This document shows, one piece after another, positions 43,933-53,988 of a DNA stretch of 64,000 bases; within the stretch, counting starts at the first letter, position 1; each line of letters begins with the position of its first letter. The stretch is from Chthonobacter albigriseus (GTDB lineage Bacteria > Pseudomonadota > Alphaproteobacteria > Rhizobiales > Pleomorphomonadaceae): assembly GCF_013839445.1 (NCBI RefSeq), contig NZ_JACDIT010000003.1, forward strand, positions 310,001 through 374,000, in the 5' to 3' direction. A model generated the notes under the pieces. It saw only the letters and a list, made by a program, of their open reading frames with translations. It did no database searches and was not told the DNA's origin. The position numbers were made by a program, and so were the translations under genes.

Positions 43933-44808
43933 TCAATGGGGCTCGTTCGACCAGACCTTCCGCTTGGCAAGGCCCAGCAGCGCCCCGAACACCACCAGAT
44001 AGATCAGCGCATGGAAGCCGAGCTTCTTGCGTGCCTCCAGGTGCGGCTCGGCGGCCCACATCAGGAAGGCCGAGACGTCCTTGGCATACTGATCCACCGT
44101 CTGCGGCGTTCCGTCGGTGTATTCCACGACATCATCCGACAGCGGCGGCGCCATCGCCAGCGACTGGCCCGCGATGAAGTAGGGGTTGTAGTACTGCCCC
44201 TCCGGCACCACGGTTCCTTCCGGCGGTTCCTGGTATCCGGTCAGCAGCGCGTGGATGTAGTCCGGCCCCTGCTCCTGATAGGGCCAGAACACGTCGAGGA
44301 CGAACCACGGGAAGCCGCGCTCCACCGCGCGCGCCTTGGCGATCAGCGAGAAGTCCGGCGGGAGCGCGCCGCCGTTGGCCGCGCGGGCGGCGTTGTCGTT
44401 CGGGAACGGCGCAGGGAACGGGTCCTTCGGCTCGCGCGGGCGCTCCACCGGCTCGCCGGAGTCGTCGAACCCGTCGATGATCGTGTACTCGGCCGCCAGT
44501 GCCTTCGCCTGTTCCTCGGTAAAGCCCGGTCCGCCCTCTTCGGCGAGGTTGCGGAACTTGACGAGGTTCATCGAGTGACAGGAGGCGCAGACCTCCTTGT
44601 ACACCTTGTAGCCGCGCTGGAGCTGGGCGCGATCGTAGGTGCCGAAGATGCCCGCGAAGCTCCAGTTCACATAGGCGGGCTTGTGGATCGGGAAGTGCGT
44701 CGGGGCGCCGGCGTGCTCCTCCTCGGCGGCAGCCGCGGCAAAGCTGCCGAGACCGATACCGAGGCCGACCACGGCGGCGGCAGCCCAACGGAACATCTGA
44801 TGTGTCAT
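43933..44808 (-). CDS. petC: Cytochrome c1 of the bc1 complex
   Basis: 291 residues. A signal peptide (to about residue 28) precedes haem motif CASCH (Cys74, Cys77, His78). The likely Met haem ligand is in GQSLAMAPPLSD. A C-terminal membrane anchor follows (FHALIYLVVFGALLGLAKRK). It carries electrons from the Rieske protein to soluble cytochrome c. ATG 44808 is chosen because the signal peptide starts there. Confidence 0.94.
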   Translation of the reverse strand: MTHQMFRWAAAAVVGLGIGLGSFAAAAAEEEHAGAPTHFPIHKPAYVNWSFAGIFGTYDRAQLQRGYKVYKEVCASCHSMNLVKFRNLAEEGGPGFTEEQAKALAAEYTIIDGFDDSGEPVERPREPKDPFPAPFPNDNAARAANGGALPPDFSLIAKARAVERGFPWFVLDVFWPYQEQGPDYIHALLTGYQEPPEGTVVPEGQYYNPYFIAGQSLAMAPPLSDDVVEYTDGTPQTVDQYAKDVSAFLMWAAEPHLEARKKLGFHALIYLVVFGALLGLAKRKVWSNEPH

Positions 44809-44833
44809 GATCGGGTTCCTTCCGTCGGGCGGA

Positions 44834-46126
44834 TCAGTGCTTGTCCGGGGCGGCGGTGGCACCGGCCGGATGGCCGTGCCCGCCGTTCTTGGCGAGGACA
44901 TCGTCCAGGATCGAAACCGGCAGCGGCTTGGGCGTCTCCAGGAAGCCGAGCAGCGGCAGGACGATCAGGAAGTGTGCGAAGTAGTAGGCCGTAGCGGCCT
45001 GCGCCATCGCTACATAGGTGCCTTCCGCCGGACGCGAGCCAAGCCAGCCCAGGAACACGCACACCACCGCGAAGACCCAGAAGAAGATCTTGTAGAGCGG
45101 CCGGTAGCGGGCCGAGCGGACCTTCGAGGTGTCGAGCCAGGGCAGGAACACCAGAATGGCGATCGACCCGAACATGGCGATGACGCCGCCGAGCTTGGAG
45201 TTGATCGGCCCGATGTCGAAGGTGATCGCCCGCAGGATCGCGTAGAACGGCAGGAAGTACCATTCCGGAACGATGTGCGCCGGGGTCACCAGCGGGTTGG
45301 CGACCTGGTAGTTGTCGGGGTGGCCGAGGAAGTTCGGCTGGTAGAACACGAACCAGAGGTAGAACACCAGGAACCAGACCAGCGCCAGGCCGTCCTTCAT
45401 CGTCGCGAAGGGCGTGAAGGGAACCGTGTCCTTGGTGCTCTTCACATCGACGCCCGTGGGGTTGTTCTGCCCGGTGACGTGCAAGGCCCAGATGTGCAGG
45501 ATCACCACGCCGAAGATCATGAACGGCAGGAGATAATGCAGCGAGAAGAAGCGGTTGAGCGTGGCGTCATCGACCGCGAAGCCGCCGATCAAGAGTGTCT
45601 GGATCGGCTGGCCGATCACCGGGATGGCGGTGAAGAAGTTGGTGATGACCGTCGCGCCCCAGAAGGACATCTGTCCCCACGGCAGCACGTAGCCCATGAA
45701 GGCGGTCGCCATCATCAGGAGCAGGATGATCACGCCGAGGATCCACAACAGCTCCCGCGGGGCCTTGTAGGAGCCGTAGTAGAGGCCGCGGAAGATGTGG
45801 ATGTAGACGGCGATGAAGAACATCGACGCGCCGTTGGCGTGCAGGTAGCGCAGCAGCCAGCCCCAGTTCACGTCGCGCATGATCGCTTCGACGGACTCGA
45901 ACGCCAGTTTTGAATCGGCTGCATAGTGCATCGCCAGCACCACGCCGGTGAGGATCTGCACCACCAGCATGAACGTGAGAATGCCGCCGAACGTCCAGAA
46001 GTAGTTCAGGTTGCGCGGCGTCGGGTAGGACACGCCCGTATCGTGCAGCAGGCGCACGATCGGCATCCGCGTGTCGATCCACTTCTCCACGCCCGTGCGG
46101 GGCTCGTAGGTCGAATGACCGGACAT
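44834..46126 (-). CDS. petB: Cytochrome b of the bc1 complex
   Basis: 430-residue membrane subunit with eight helices. Seen: the haem-binding region [20 protein letters not shown], the Qo-site segments [17 protein letters not shown] and [15 protein letters not shown], and [21 protein letters not shown] short extra C-terminal tail ([16 protein letters not shown]) is His/Ala rich. Confidence 0.96.
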   Translation of the reverse strand: MSGHSTYEPRTGVEKWIDTRMPIVRLLHDTGVSYPTPRNLNYFWTFGGILTFMLVVQILTGVVLAMHYAADSKLAFESVEAIMRDVNWGWLLRYLHANGASMFFIAVYIHIFRGLYYGSYKAPRELLWILGVIILLLMMATAFMGYVLPWGQMSFWGATVITNFFTAIPVIGQPIQTLLIGGFAVDDATLNRFFSLHYLLPFMIFGVVILHIWALHVTGQNNPTGVDVKSTKDTVPFTPFATMKDGLALVWFLVFYLWFVFYQPNFLGHPDNYQVANPLVTPAHIVPEWYFLPFYAILRAITFDIGPINSKLGGVIAMFGSIAILVFLPWLDTSKVRSARYRPLYKIFFWVFAVVCVFLGWLGSRPAEGTYVAMAQAATAYYFAHFLIVLPLLGFLETPKPLPVSILDDVLAKNGGHGHPAGATAAPDKH

Positions 46127-46152
46127 GAGTATCTCCTCGCGAAGCGTCGGGA

Positions 46153-46794
46153 TCAGCCGATGCGCAGCCGGGTATCGGAAACGAAGGTGTAGACGGGAAC
46201 CAGGAGGTTCTCCGGGGCCGGCCCCTTGCGGATGCGGCCGGACGTGTCGTAGTGCGAGCCGTGGCACGGGCAGAACCAGCCGCCGAAGTCGCCCTGCTGG
46301 CCGAGCGGAATGCAGCCGAGGTGCGTGCAGACGCCGACGAGGATCAGGAAGTTCTCCTTGCCGGGCGCGGCGCGGTTCTCGTCGCTGGCCACCGCGTCGG
46401 CGGCGCCGTTGTCGTTGCGCGCGACCGGATCGCGAAGCTCGGCGACCGGCACCTGCTTGGCGGCTTCGATCTCCTCCGGCGTGCGGTTGCGGATGAACAC
46501 CGGCTTGCCGCGCCACGGCACGGTGATCGCCTGCCCCGGTTCGATCGCGCCGACGTCCACCTCGACCGAGGCGAGCGCGCGCGTGGAGGCATCCGGGTTC
46601 ATCTGGTCGATGAACGGCCACAGCGCCGCTGCCGCGCCCACGGCACCCATCGCGCCGGTGGTCAGCATCAGGAAGTCGCGGCGGGTGGGTTCGTCCGAAG
46701 TGTGGGTCGAAGCCAAGGCAGGTTCCTTTCCAACGTCTCCCCGCGCCGCACCCCCCGCGGTGCTGCCGGTGGACTGAATTGTCGCTGTTCCCAT
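46153..46794 (-). CDS. petA: Ubiquinol-cytochrome c reductase Rieske iron-sulfur subunit
   Basis: 213 residues. A Tat-type membrane anchor ([17 protein letters not shown]) is followed by the Rieske domain with both cluster boxes, CTHLGC (Cys156, His158, Cys161) and CPCHGS (Cys175, His178). ATG 46794 has GAGAGGGG about 13 bases upstream; a GTG at 46806 is possible but sits too close to that site. First gene of petABC. Confidence 0.94.
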   Translation of the reverse strand: MGTATIQSTGSTAGGAARGDVGKEPALASTHTSDEPTRRDFLMLTTGAMGAVGAAAALWPFIDQMNPDASTRALASVEVDVGAIEPGQAITVPWRGKPVFIRNRTPEEIEAAKQVPVAELRDPVARNDNGAADAVASDENRAAPGKENFLILVGVCTHLGCIPLGQQGDFGGWFCPCHGSHYDTSGRIRKGPAPENLLVPVYTFVSDTRLRIG

Positions 46795-47100
46795 GCAACA
46801 AACCACCCCTCTCGCGCTATCCCGGCTTTGGAAGGAGAAGCGGACGAGGCGGGGCCGTGAAGGGTCCAGTTCAGTCGACGAAGAAGGTCGGAATCGCTTT
46901 GGGGGCGCCGCCCAGGTCCGTCGGTCGGCGATGTTTTTGCACCAACGCCATGGAATGTCCAGTTGGGGCGAGACCGGGGCCTGACGAGATGTCCGACGAC
47001 GTTTTGTCGCAACGCACCATGAAGCATCCCTATCGGCTCATCGACAGGGCCCACAGTGCACTTTTCGTGAACAGAGCGGGTCGGCGCCGCCCCGTGCCGC
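46795..47100. other. Gap upstream of petA with an 18-base imperfect direct repeat
   Basis: 306 bases; the pet promoter must lie here on the minus strand. GCCGTGAAGGGTCCAGTT (46854-46871) and GCCATGGAATGTCCAGTT (46947-46964) agree at 14 of 18 positions, 93 bases apart. They may be regulator sites. No gene is seen. Confidence 0.5.
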
Positions 47101-49017
47101 CTACTCCGCCGCCGCGCTCTCCTCTTCCAGGTCGTCGGTGATGAAGCCGCCGGTCTGCCGCGCCCAGAGGCTGGCGTAGAGACCACCGCGGGCGACCAGC
47201 TCGGCGTGCGTGCCTGTCTCCACGATCCGGCCTTTGTCCATCACGATCAGCCGGTCCATCCGCGCGATGGTCGACAGCCGGTGCGCGATGGCAATCACCG
47301 TCTTGCCTTCCATCAGCGTTTCCAGGCTCTCCTGGATCGCCGCCTCGATCTCGCTGTCGAGCGCGCTCGTCGCCTCGTCCAGCACCAGGATCGGCGCGTT
47401 CTTCAGAAGCACCCGTGCAATCGCGATCCGCTGCCGCTGCCCGCCGGAGAGCTTCACGCCCCGCTCGCCCACGTGCGCGTCGTAGCCCGACCGGCCACGA
47501 TTGTCGGAAAGCCCGGGGATGAACTCGTGCGCCTTGGCGAGCGTGGCCGCCCGGACCATCTCCTCGTCGGTCGCGTCCGGCCGGCCGTACTTGATGTTGT
47601 CCCGGATCGAGCGGTGCAGCAGCGAGGTGTCCTGCGTCACCACCCCGATGGCGGCCCGAAGGCTGTCCTGCGTCACCGCGGCGATGTCCTGCCCGTCGAT
47701 CAGGATCCGCCCGCCCTCCAGGTCGTAGAGCCTCAGGAACACGTTGACCAGCGTCGACTTGCCCGCCCCCGACGGCCCGACCAAGCCGATCTTCTCCCCC
47801 GGGGCGATGTCGATCGTCACCCCGTCGACAGCCGGCCTGCGGCTGCCGTCCTCCAGCAACCGACCGTAGTCGAAGTGGAGATCCCGGAACGCCACGGCCC
47901 CGCGCGACACCCGCAGCGGCGCCGCGTCCGGCTGATCGATCACCACCTTCGGCCGGGCGAGCGACCGGACGGAATCCTCCAGCGTCCCGATCGAATCGTA
48001 GACGTCGCCGAGGTTGAACACCGCTGCGCGCGACAGCCCATGGATCTGGACCAGCAGCGCCAGCACGGCCGCGATGTCGCCGCCGCTGGCGAGCCCCGCC
48101 TGCCAGAGATGAACGCCGATCGCCGCCCCTGAAGCGACCAGCAGTCCGTTCATGAACGACAGGATCACCGCCAGCGATGTCAGGTACCGCTGCTGGACGG
48201 TGCTCGCCTCCACGCCCGAGGCGAGTGCCTCGCGCACATGGCTGTCCTCCCGCCCGATCCCGGTGAACAGCCGGACGGTCATGTAGTTGGAGTAGCCGTC
48301 GACGATCCGCCCGGTGAAGATGGACGACGTCTCCGACACCCGCCGCGCCGCCGCGCGGCTTCGCGGCAGGTAGACCCAGAGAATCCCCACGAACGCGCCG
48401 ATCCAAATCACCACCGGCAGCGCGAACAGCGGATGGTGAAGCAGCAGGAACACGATGGTGCCGATCAGGAACAGGATCGCGTAGAGCAGCTGGTCCGCCA
48501 GCTGCCGCACCAGGCTGCGGATCGCCTGCCCGGTCTGCCCCACCTTGGTCGCGATCCGCCCGACGAAATCGTTCTGGAAGAACGAGATGTCGGCCCGCGA
48601 CACGTATTCGTGCGTCCGCCAGCGCACCAGCACGCCGACGTTCCGCAGCAGGGTCTGGTTGCGCACCAGCGAGGCGATCACCGTCACGCTCGGGCGGATC
48701 ACCACCAGGAGGAGCGCGAACAGCGCGATATCCCAGGCATGAGCTTGCAGGAACGCCGGATTCGGCGCCTGCGAGACGAGGTCCACCAGGCGCCCGATCA
48801 TCCACGGGATGGCGATCTCCACCGCGGTCGTCGCCGACGTCAGCGCGATCATCAGAACCACCGCCCACCCGGTCTCGGCGAAGAACGAGCGGACTACGCG
48901 CCACACGCTCGTTGGCGGGGTCAGCGGGTGCTCGCCGGCCGTCGGCTTCAGAGGGTCGATGCGATCTTCGAACCAGCGGAACAGGCGGTCGATCAGGCTG
49001 GCGGGACGTGAGCTCAT
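47101..49017 (-). CDS. ABC exporter half-transporter (ABCB/MsbA type), copy A
   Basis: 638 residues: a six-helix membrane domain (about 60-350) fused to an ATPase domain with Walker A GPSGAGKST, signature LSGGQRQR, Walker B ILVLDEATSALD and HRLSTIARMD. Works as a dimer, possibly with copy B 1.2 kb away. The final 240 residues are identical to copy B, while the membrane domains clearly differ. The ATG at 49017 fits the cytoplasmic N-terminal helix. Substrate unknown; lipid, peptide or drug export are all possible. Confidence 0.87.
   Translation of the reverse strand: MSSRPASLIDRLFRWFEDRIDPLKPTAGEHPLTPPTSVWRVVRSFFAETGWAVVLMIALTSATTAVEIAIPWMIGRLVDLVSQAPNPAFLQAHAWDIALFALLLVVIRPSVTVIASLVRNQTLLRNVGVLVRWRTHEYVSRADISFFQNDFVGRIATKVGQTGQAIRSLVRQLADQLLYAILFLIGTIVFLLLHHPLFALPVVIWIGAFVGILWVYLPRSRAAARRVSETSSIFTGRIVDGYSNYMTVRLFTGIGREDSHVREALASGVEASTVQQRYLTSLAVILSFMNGLLVASGAAIGVHLWQAGLASGGDIAAVLALLVQIHGLSRAAVFNLGDVYDSIGTLEDSVRSLARPKVVIDQPDAAPLRVSRGAVAFRDLHFDYGRLLEDGSRRPAVDGVTIDIAPGEKIGLVGPSGAGKSTLVNVFLRLYDLEGGRILIDGQDIAAVTQDSLRAAIGVVTQDTSLLHRSIRDNIKYGRPDATDEEMVRAATLAKAHEFIPGLSDNRGRSGYDAHVGERGVKLSGGQRQRIAIARVLLKNAPILVLDEATSALDSEIEAAIQESLETLMEGKTVIAIAHRLSTIARMDRLIVMDKGRIVETGTHAELVARGGLYASLWARQTGGFITDDLEEESAAAE
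47104..47828. repeat. 725-bp near-identical segment, copy A (ATPase domain of exporter A)
   Basis: Aligns without gaps to 50230-50954. By eye I count about 17 mismatches, all silent. Identity stops abruptly at the start of the ATPase domain (VDGVTIDIAPG / LDGVTIDIAPG) and at the stop codons (TAG here, TGA in copy B). Confidence 0.9.
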
Positions 49018-49220
49018 GGCGCGAGTGTGGGGATGGCAGCGATTTCGGCAAGGGGAGAACGGCAAATCGGGTGCGATTGTCCCGTCTTGCCAGCCATTTG
49101 CGTCGCCGTCTCCCGAAAACGTGAGCGGAGGTTGATGAGCCGGCGGCCACCACTCTCCGTAAGGTCGCCTTGCATGCAAATGGCGCGATCGTTCGCGTCG
49201 TCCTGGAGGAGACAACACCA

Positions 49221-50207
49221 ATGCAGACCCCATCGAACCGCATCGATCGGCGCGATCTCATCGTCGGAGGCGTTTCCGCCCTGGCCCTCGGTGCCGCCGG
49301 CGCCGTGTCCTTCGCCCCGCCGGCCCGGGCCGCGGCTCCCCAGGTCGGTCCGGAGAAGCCGTCCTTCTACCGCTTCAAGCTCGGCAGCTTCGAGGTCGTC
49401 ACCCTGCTGGACGGCCTGCGTCCCGGCGACGGCCCCCACCCCACCTTTGGCGCGAACCAGTCGCCGGAGGACGTCGCAGCCCTGATGACCGCGAACTTCC
49501 TGCCGCCCAACCAGATGGTGAACAGCTTCACGCCCGTGCTGGTCAACACCGGGCGCGAGGTCGTGCTGTTCGACACCGGCCTCGGAGCCGGCGCCCGCCC
49601 GGCCATGGGACGCCTCGCCGACCGGCTCGCCGCGGCCGGCTATGCACCCGACCAGATCGACATCGTCGTCCTGACCCACCTCCACGGCGACCACATCGGC
49701 GGCCTGATGGAAGGCGACAAGCCCGCCTTCGCCAACGCGCGTTATGTCACCGGATCCAAGGAATACGATTTCTGGACAAAGACGGCCCCGTCCACCCCGG
49801 CTGCCGAATCTGCGAAAGCGGTGGAGGCCAAGGTGGTGCCCCTCGCCGAGAAGATGACTTTCATCGACGACGGCGCCAGCGTGGTCTCCGGCATCACGGC
49901 AATGGCTGCCCACGGACATACCCCGGGACACATGATCTTCAATCTGGAAAGCGACGGGCGCCGCCTCGTGCTGACCGCCGACACCGCCAACCACTACGTC
50001 GCATCGCTGCAGAAACCCGACTGGGAAGTCCGCTTCGATGCCGACAAGGCCGCCGCGGCGGCCACCCGCAAGTCGGTGTTCGGCATGCTCGCCGCCGACA
50101 AGGTCCCCTTCGTCGGCTACCACATGCCCTTCCCCGCGGTCGGCTTCGTGGAGCCGATGGGCGAGGGCTTCCGCTACGTCCCGGCGAGCTACCAGTTCGA
50201 CCTCTGA
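49221..50207 (+). CDS. Exported metallo-beta-lactamase-fold hydrolase
   Basis: 328 residues with a Tat-like signal (DRRDLIVGGVSALALG, cut near PARAAA). The metal-site motif THLHGDH gives His153, His155, Asp157 and His158; later ligands are in AHGHTPGH and TADTANHY. The family includes lactonases and other periplasmic hydrolases, so the substrate is open. It runs opposite to the two exporters that flank it. ATG 49221 follows GGAGGAGAC. Confidence 0.82.
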   Translation: MQTPSNRIDRRDLIVGGVSALALGAAGAVSFAPPARAAAPQVGPEKPSFYRFKLGSFEVVTLLDGLRPGDGPHPTFGANQSPEDVAALMTANFLPPNQMVNSFTPVLVNTGREVVLFDTGLGAGARPAMGRLADRLAAAGYAPDQIDIVVLTHLHGDHIGGLMEGDKPAFANARYVTGSKEYDFWTKTAPSTPAAESAKAVEAKVVPLAEKMTFIDDGASVVSGITAMAAHGHTPGHMIFNLESDGRRLVLTADTANHYVASLQKPDWEVRFDADKAAAAATRKSVFGMLAADKVPFVGYHMPFPAVGFVEPMGEGFRYVPASYQFDL

Positions 50208-50226
50208 CGGAAGGCGCGGCGGCGGC

Positions 50227-52083
50227 TCACTCCGCCGCCGCGCTCTCCTCTTCCAGGTCGTCTGTGATGAAGCCGCCGGTCTGCCGCGCCCAGAGGCTGG
50301 CGTAGAGGCCGCCGCGGGCGACCAGCTCGGCGTGCGTGCCTGTCTCCACGATCCGGCCCTTGTCCATCACGATCAGCCGGTCCATCCGCGCGATGGTCGA
50401 CAGCCGGTGCGCGATGGCGATCACCGTTTTGCCTTCCATCAGCGTTTCCAGGCTCTCCTGGATCGCCGCCTCGATCTCGCTGTCGAGCGCGCTCGTCGCC
50501 TCGTCCAGCACCAGGATCGGCGCGTTCTTCAGAAGCACCCGTGCAATCGCGATCCGCTGCCGCTGCCCGCCGGAGAGCTTCACGCCCCGCTCGCCCACGT
50601 GCGCGTCGTAGCCCGACCGGCCACGATTGTCGGAAAGCCCGGGGATGAACTCGTGCGCCTTGGCGAGCGTGGCCGCCCGGACCATCTCCTCGTCGGTCGC
50701 GTCCGGCCGGCCGTACTTGATGTTGTCGCGGATCGAGCGGTGCAGCAGCGAGGTGTCCTGCGTCACCACCCCGATCGCCGCGCGGAGACTGTCCTGCGTC
50801 ACCGCGGCGATGTCCTGCCCGTCGATCAGGATCCGCCCGCCCTCCAGGTCGTAGAGCCGCAGGAACACGTTGACCAGCGTCGACTTGCCCGCCCCCGACG
50901 GTCCGACCAGCCCGATCTTCTCCCCCGGGGCGATGTCGATCGTTACCCCGTCGAGCGCCCCGCGCGTCTTGCCGTAGTGGAAGTGCACGTCATCGAACCG
51001 CACCCGTCCGCCGCCGACCGCGAGCGGCTTGGCCACCGGCTTGTCGACCACGGTGTGCGGCGTCGCGATCGTCGTGATGCCGTCCTGCACGGTGCCGATG
51101 TTCTCGAAGATGCCGGTCACCTCCCACATGATCCAGCCGGACATGTTGATGATGCGCACCACGAGACCGCCTACCAGCGCGATGGAGCCCGTCGAGATCG
51201 AGCCGAGCGACCACAGCCAGATCGCCGTCGCGCCGGTGATGAACACCAGCACGCTGTTCAGCGCCGAGATCGTCATCGTCATCCGCGTGATCAGCCGCTG
51301 CTGGTCGAAGAACTCCTTGGTGTGGTCGACCAGCGCCTGCCGCGCGAAGTCGTCCTCGCGGTCGGTATGGGCGAACAGCTTCACGGTATGGATGTTCGTG
51401 TAGCTGTCGACGATGCGCCCGGTCAGCAGCGAGCGTGCCTCGGAGATCGACTCCGACTTCTGCTTCACGCGGGGGATGAACCAGCGAAGCACCAGAAGGT
51501 AGGCGCCGATCCAGACCACCAGCGGCGCGGCGAGCCGGAGGTCCGCCTCGGCGAACAGGTAGAGCGCCGATCCCGTGTAGAGCATCACGAACCAGACCGC
51601 GTCCGCCCCCTGCACCAGCGACTCGCGCAACGCCGGACCGGTCTGCACGATCTTGTTGGCGACGCGGCCGGCGAAGTCGTTGTTGAAGAACCCGATCGAC
51701 TGCCTGAGCACGTATCGGTGGTTCTGCCAGCGGATCAGGTTGGTGAAACCCGGCGCGATCGCCTGATGAACGAGCAGGTCGTGCAGCGCCGTGAAAATCG
51801 GCCGCGCGATCACGATTACGAAGCCCATCCAGAGGAATGTGGCCCCGTGGTCCGCCCACAGCCGTTCCGGCGTCGTCGCGCCCAGAATGTCGACGATCGC
51901 GCCGATGTAGCGGAAGATCGACACCTCGATCAGCGCCACCACCAGCCCGACCGCCAGGAGCACCGCGAACGGCTTCCAGACCTGCCGCAGATGGTGCCAG
52001 TAGAACGCCAGAAGGCCGACCGGCGGCTGGCCGGCCGTATGGTCGCGGAACGGGTCGATCAGGCCTTCAAAGAAGCGGAACAT
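50227..52083 (-). CDS. ABC exporter half-transporter (ABCB/MsbA type), copy B
   Basis: 618 residues from ATG 52083 (MFRFFEGLIDPF). The membrane domain (about 35-340) differs clearly from copy A, with segments such as ISTGSIALVGGLVVRIINMS. The ATPase domain has the same motifs and is identical to copy A over the last 240 residues. Could form a homodimer or a heterodimer with copy A. Confidence 0.87.
   Translation of the reverse strand: MFRFFEGLIDPFRDHTAGQPPVGLLAFYWHHLRQVWKPFAVLLAVGLVVALIEVSIFRYIGAIVDILGATTPERLWADHGATFLWMGFVIVIARPIFTALHDLLVHQAIAPGFTNLIRWQNHRYVLRQSIGFFNNDFAGRVANKIVQTGPALRESLVQGADAVWFVMLYTGSALYLFAEADLRLAAPLVVWIGAYLLVLRWFIPRVKQKSESISEARSLLTGRIVDSYTNIHTVKLFAHTDREDDFARQALVDHTKEFFDQQRLITRMTMTISALNSVLVFITGATAIWLWSLGSISTGSIALVGGLVVRIINMSGWIMWEVTGIFENIGTVQDGITTIATPHTVVDKPVAKPLAVGGGRVRFDDVHFHYGKTRGALDGVTIDIAPGEKIGLVGPSGAGKSTLVNVFLRLYDLEGGRILIDGQDIAAVTQDSLRAAIGVVTQDTSLLHRSIRDNIKYGRPDATDEEMVRAATLAKAHEFIPGLSDNRGRSGYDAHVGERGVKLSGGQRQRIAIARVLLKNAPILVLDEATSALDSEIEAAIQESLETLMEGKTVIAIAHRLSTIARMDRLIVMDKGRIVETGTHAELVARGGLYASLWARQTGGFITDDLEEESAAAE
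50230..50954. repeat. 725-bp near-identical segment, copy B (ATPase domain of exporter B)
   Basis: Partner of 47104-47828 in the same orientation. The 2.4 kb between the two copies holds the membrane-domain half of exporter A and the metallo-beta-lactamase-fold gene, so recombination between them would delete both. Confidence 0.9.
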
Positions 52084-52316
52084 GGGACAAAACGATCCTG
52101 TTGGGATGCCATGCGGCGTCGGCGAAAACGCCATGTCGGACCGCGGCCGCAATCAACGGCCACCTCTGCCGACTCGCCGTACGAGATGATTGAAGCCTAG
52201 CGCAGCGGATCGACGGGAGCACCTGAACTCCCCGTGTGCGACTTTCTCGTGACGGACCTGGACCCCGGACTGTTTTTTCCGTGCACCGAAACAAATCGGT
52301 CCGCGTCCCCAAAGTT

Positions 52317-52490
52317 GGTGACGCGCCCGCTTTTCCCCCACCATAGCTTGGTGTGCGTCACCGCGTGTAAGGCCTCGCGCGTCTCCGCAGGGACTTTTCG
52401 CGTCGCGCTACCCCCGAGGCCCGGTTCTCCCTAGACCCACACCCCTCGGCGGCGGGAACCGCCCGGCGCTCCCTCAATCGCCGGGCGGTT
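52317..52490 (+). ncRNA. Candidate structured small RNA upstream of trmL
   Basis: Three consecutive hairpins without an ORF. Hairpin 1: GGTGACGC (52317-52324) with GCGTCACC (52355-52362), enclosing a nested CACCA-TAGCT-TGGTG. Hairpin 2: GGCCTCG (52371-52377) with CGAGGCC (52415-52421). Hairpin 3: the terminator at 52457-52490. The nearest upstream plus-strand gene ends 2.1 kb away and faces two minus-strand starts, so the terminator needs its own transcript. It does not look like tmRNA, RNase P RNA, SRP RNA or 6S RNA. Strand is set by the terminator; the 5' end is a guess. Confidence 0.5.
52457..52490 (+). terminator. Strong rho-independent terminator 50 bases before trmL
   Basis: AACCGCCCGGCG and CGCCGGGCGGTT form a 12-bp stem with a 10-base loop; GGG/CCC extends it with one bulge. 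TTTCCCGTTTTC follows on the plus strand. Confidence 0.8.
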
Positions 52491-52539
52491 TCCCGTTTTC
52501 GCTTTCCGCGGTGGCGGACCCGTCCTAGAACGCGGCGGC

Positions 52540-53031
52540 ATGATCGCACTCGCCCTCTACCAACCCGATATCGCCCAGAACACGGGCACGCTGCTGCGCC
52601 TTGGCGCCTGCCTCGGAGTCCCGGTCCACGTCATCGGTCCGCCCGGTTTCGACCTGTCCGACCGCGCGCTCCGCCGTGCCGGCATGGACTACCTTGAGCA
52701 GGCGACACTGGTCCGCCACATCGGTTGGACCGCCTTCCTGACGTGGGCGGAAGCGGAGCGCCGCCACATCGTGCTGGCCACCACGAAGGGCGCCCTGCCC
52801 TATGCGGAGCACGCCTTCGGCTCGGCCGACGTGATCCTCCTCGGCCGCGAATCCGCGGGCGTCCCTGACGCGGTCCACGAGCGCGCCGACGCGCGCATCA
52901 CCATCCCGATGCGGCCGGGTTTGCGATCCGTCAACGTCGCGCTGGCCGGCGCGATGATCCTGGGCGAGGCCCTGCGGCAGACCGGCGCCTTCCCGGCACG
53001 GGCCGGTGACAGCGCTGGCGAACCGTCGTAA
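52540..53031 (+). CDS. trmL: tRNA (cytidine/uridine(34)-2'-O)-methyltransferase TrmL
   Basis: 163-residue SPOUT-fold enzyme methylating the wobble base of tRNA-Leu. Seen: [20 protein letters not shown] at the start and the knot region [40 protein letters not shown]. Family length about 155-165. Confidence 0.93.
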   Translation: MIALALYQPDIAQNTGTLLRLGACLGVPVHVIGPPGFDLSDRALRRAGMDYLEQATLVRHIGWTAFLTWAEAERRHIVLATTKGALPYAEHAFGSADVILLGRESAGVPDAVHERADARITIPMRPGLRSVNVALAGAMILGEALRQTGAFPARAGDSAGEPS

Positions 53032-53060
53032 ACCGGCCGCAACCCAAGGAGAACGACCCG

Positions 53061-53975
53061 ATGGACCCCAGGGAGAGCCTCGCGAACGCCACCATCCCGG
53101 AGGGGATTGAAGACAAGAAAGTCGCTGCGGCTGCGTGGTTCACAGAGTTGCGCAACCGGATCTGCGCCGCCTTCGAAGCAGTCGAGGACGACCTGTCCGG
53201 CCCCCTCTCCGATCGTCCGGCCGGGCGCTTCCAGCGCAAGGCCTGGAGCCGCACCGACCACACCGGCGCCCACGGCGGCGGCGGCGAGATGTCCCTGATG
53301 CACGGCCGCGTCTTCGAGAAGGTCGGCGTCCACGTCTCCACCGTCCACGGCGAGTTCGCGCCGGAGTTCCGCAATCAGATCCCGGGCGCCTCCGAAGATC
53401 CCCGCTTCTGGGCCGGCGGCATATCCCTGATCGCCCACCTGCAAAATCCCAACGTGCCCGCCGTCCACATGAACACCCGCATGGTGGTGACCACCCGCCA
53501 GTGGTTCGGCGGCGGCGCCGACCTGACGCCGGTACTCGACCGCCGACGCACGCAGGAGGACCCCGACACCATCGCCTTCCACACGGCGATGCAGTCTGCC
53601 TGCGACTCCCACGCCCATGTCGACTACGGCCGCTACAAGGCCTGGTGCGACGAGTACTTCTTCCTGAAGCACCGCAACGAGATGCGCGGCATCGGCGGCA
53701 TCTTCTACGACTACCTGCATTCCGGAAGCTGGGACGCCGACTTCGCCTTCACCCGCGACGTCGGCCTCGCCTTCCTCGACGTCTACCCCCGGCTCGTCCG
53801 CGCCAACATGGAAACGCCCTGGACCGACGCCGACCGCGAGGAACAGCTCGTCCGCCGCGGCCGCTATGTCGAGTTCAACCTCCTCTACGACCGCGGCACC
53901 ATCTTCGGCCTGAAGACCGGCGGCAATATCGAAAGCATCCTCTCCTCCATGCCCCCGGTGGCCAAGTGGCCGTGA
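53061..53975 (+). CDS. hemF: Oxygen-dependent coproporphyrinogen III oxidase
   Basis: 304 residues, haem synthesis under oxygen. Seen: [40 protein letters not shown] and [20 protein letters not shown]; the C-terminus [20 protein letters not shown] is standard. Starts 29 bases after trmL, probably the same transcript. Confidence 0.95.
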   Translation: MDPRESLANATIPEGIEDKKVAAAAWFTELRNRICAAFEAVEDDLSGPLSDRPAGRFQRKAWSRTDHTGAHGGGGEMSLMHGRVFEKVGVHVSTVHGEFAPEFRNQIPGASEDPRFWAGGISLIAHLQNPNVPAVHMNTRMVVTTRQWFGGGADLTPVLDRRRTQEDPDTIAFHTAMQSACDSHAHVDYGRYKAWCDEYFFLKHRNEMRGIGGIFYDYLHSGSWDADFAFTRDVGLAFLDVYPRLVRANMETPWTDADREEQLVRRGRYVEFNLLYDRGTIFGLKTGGNIESILSSMPPVAKWP

Positions 53976-53988
53976 GGCTCGCGCCCAC

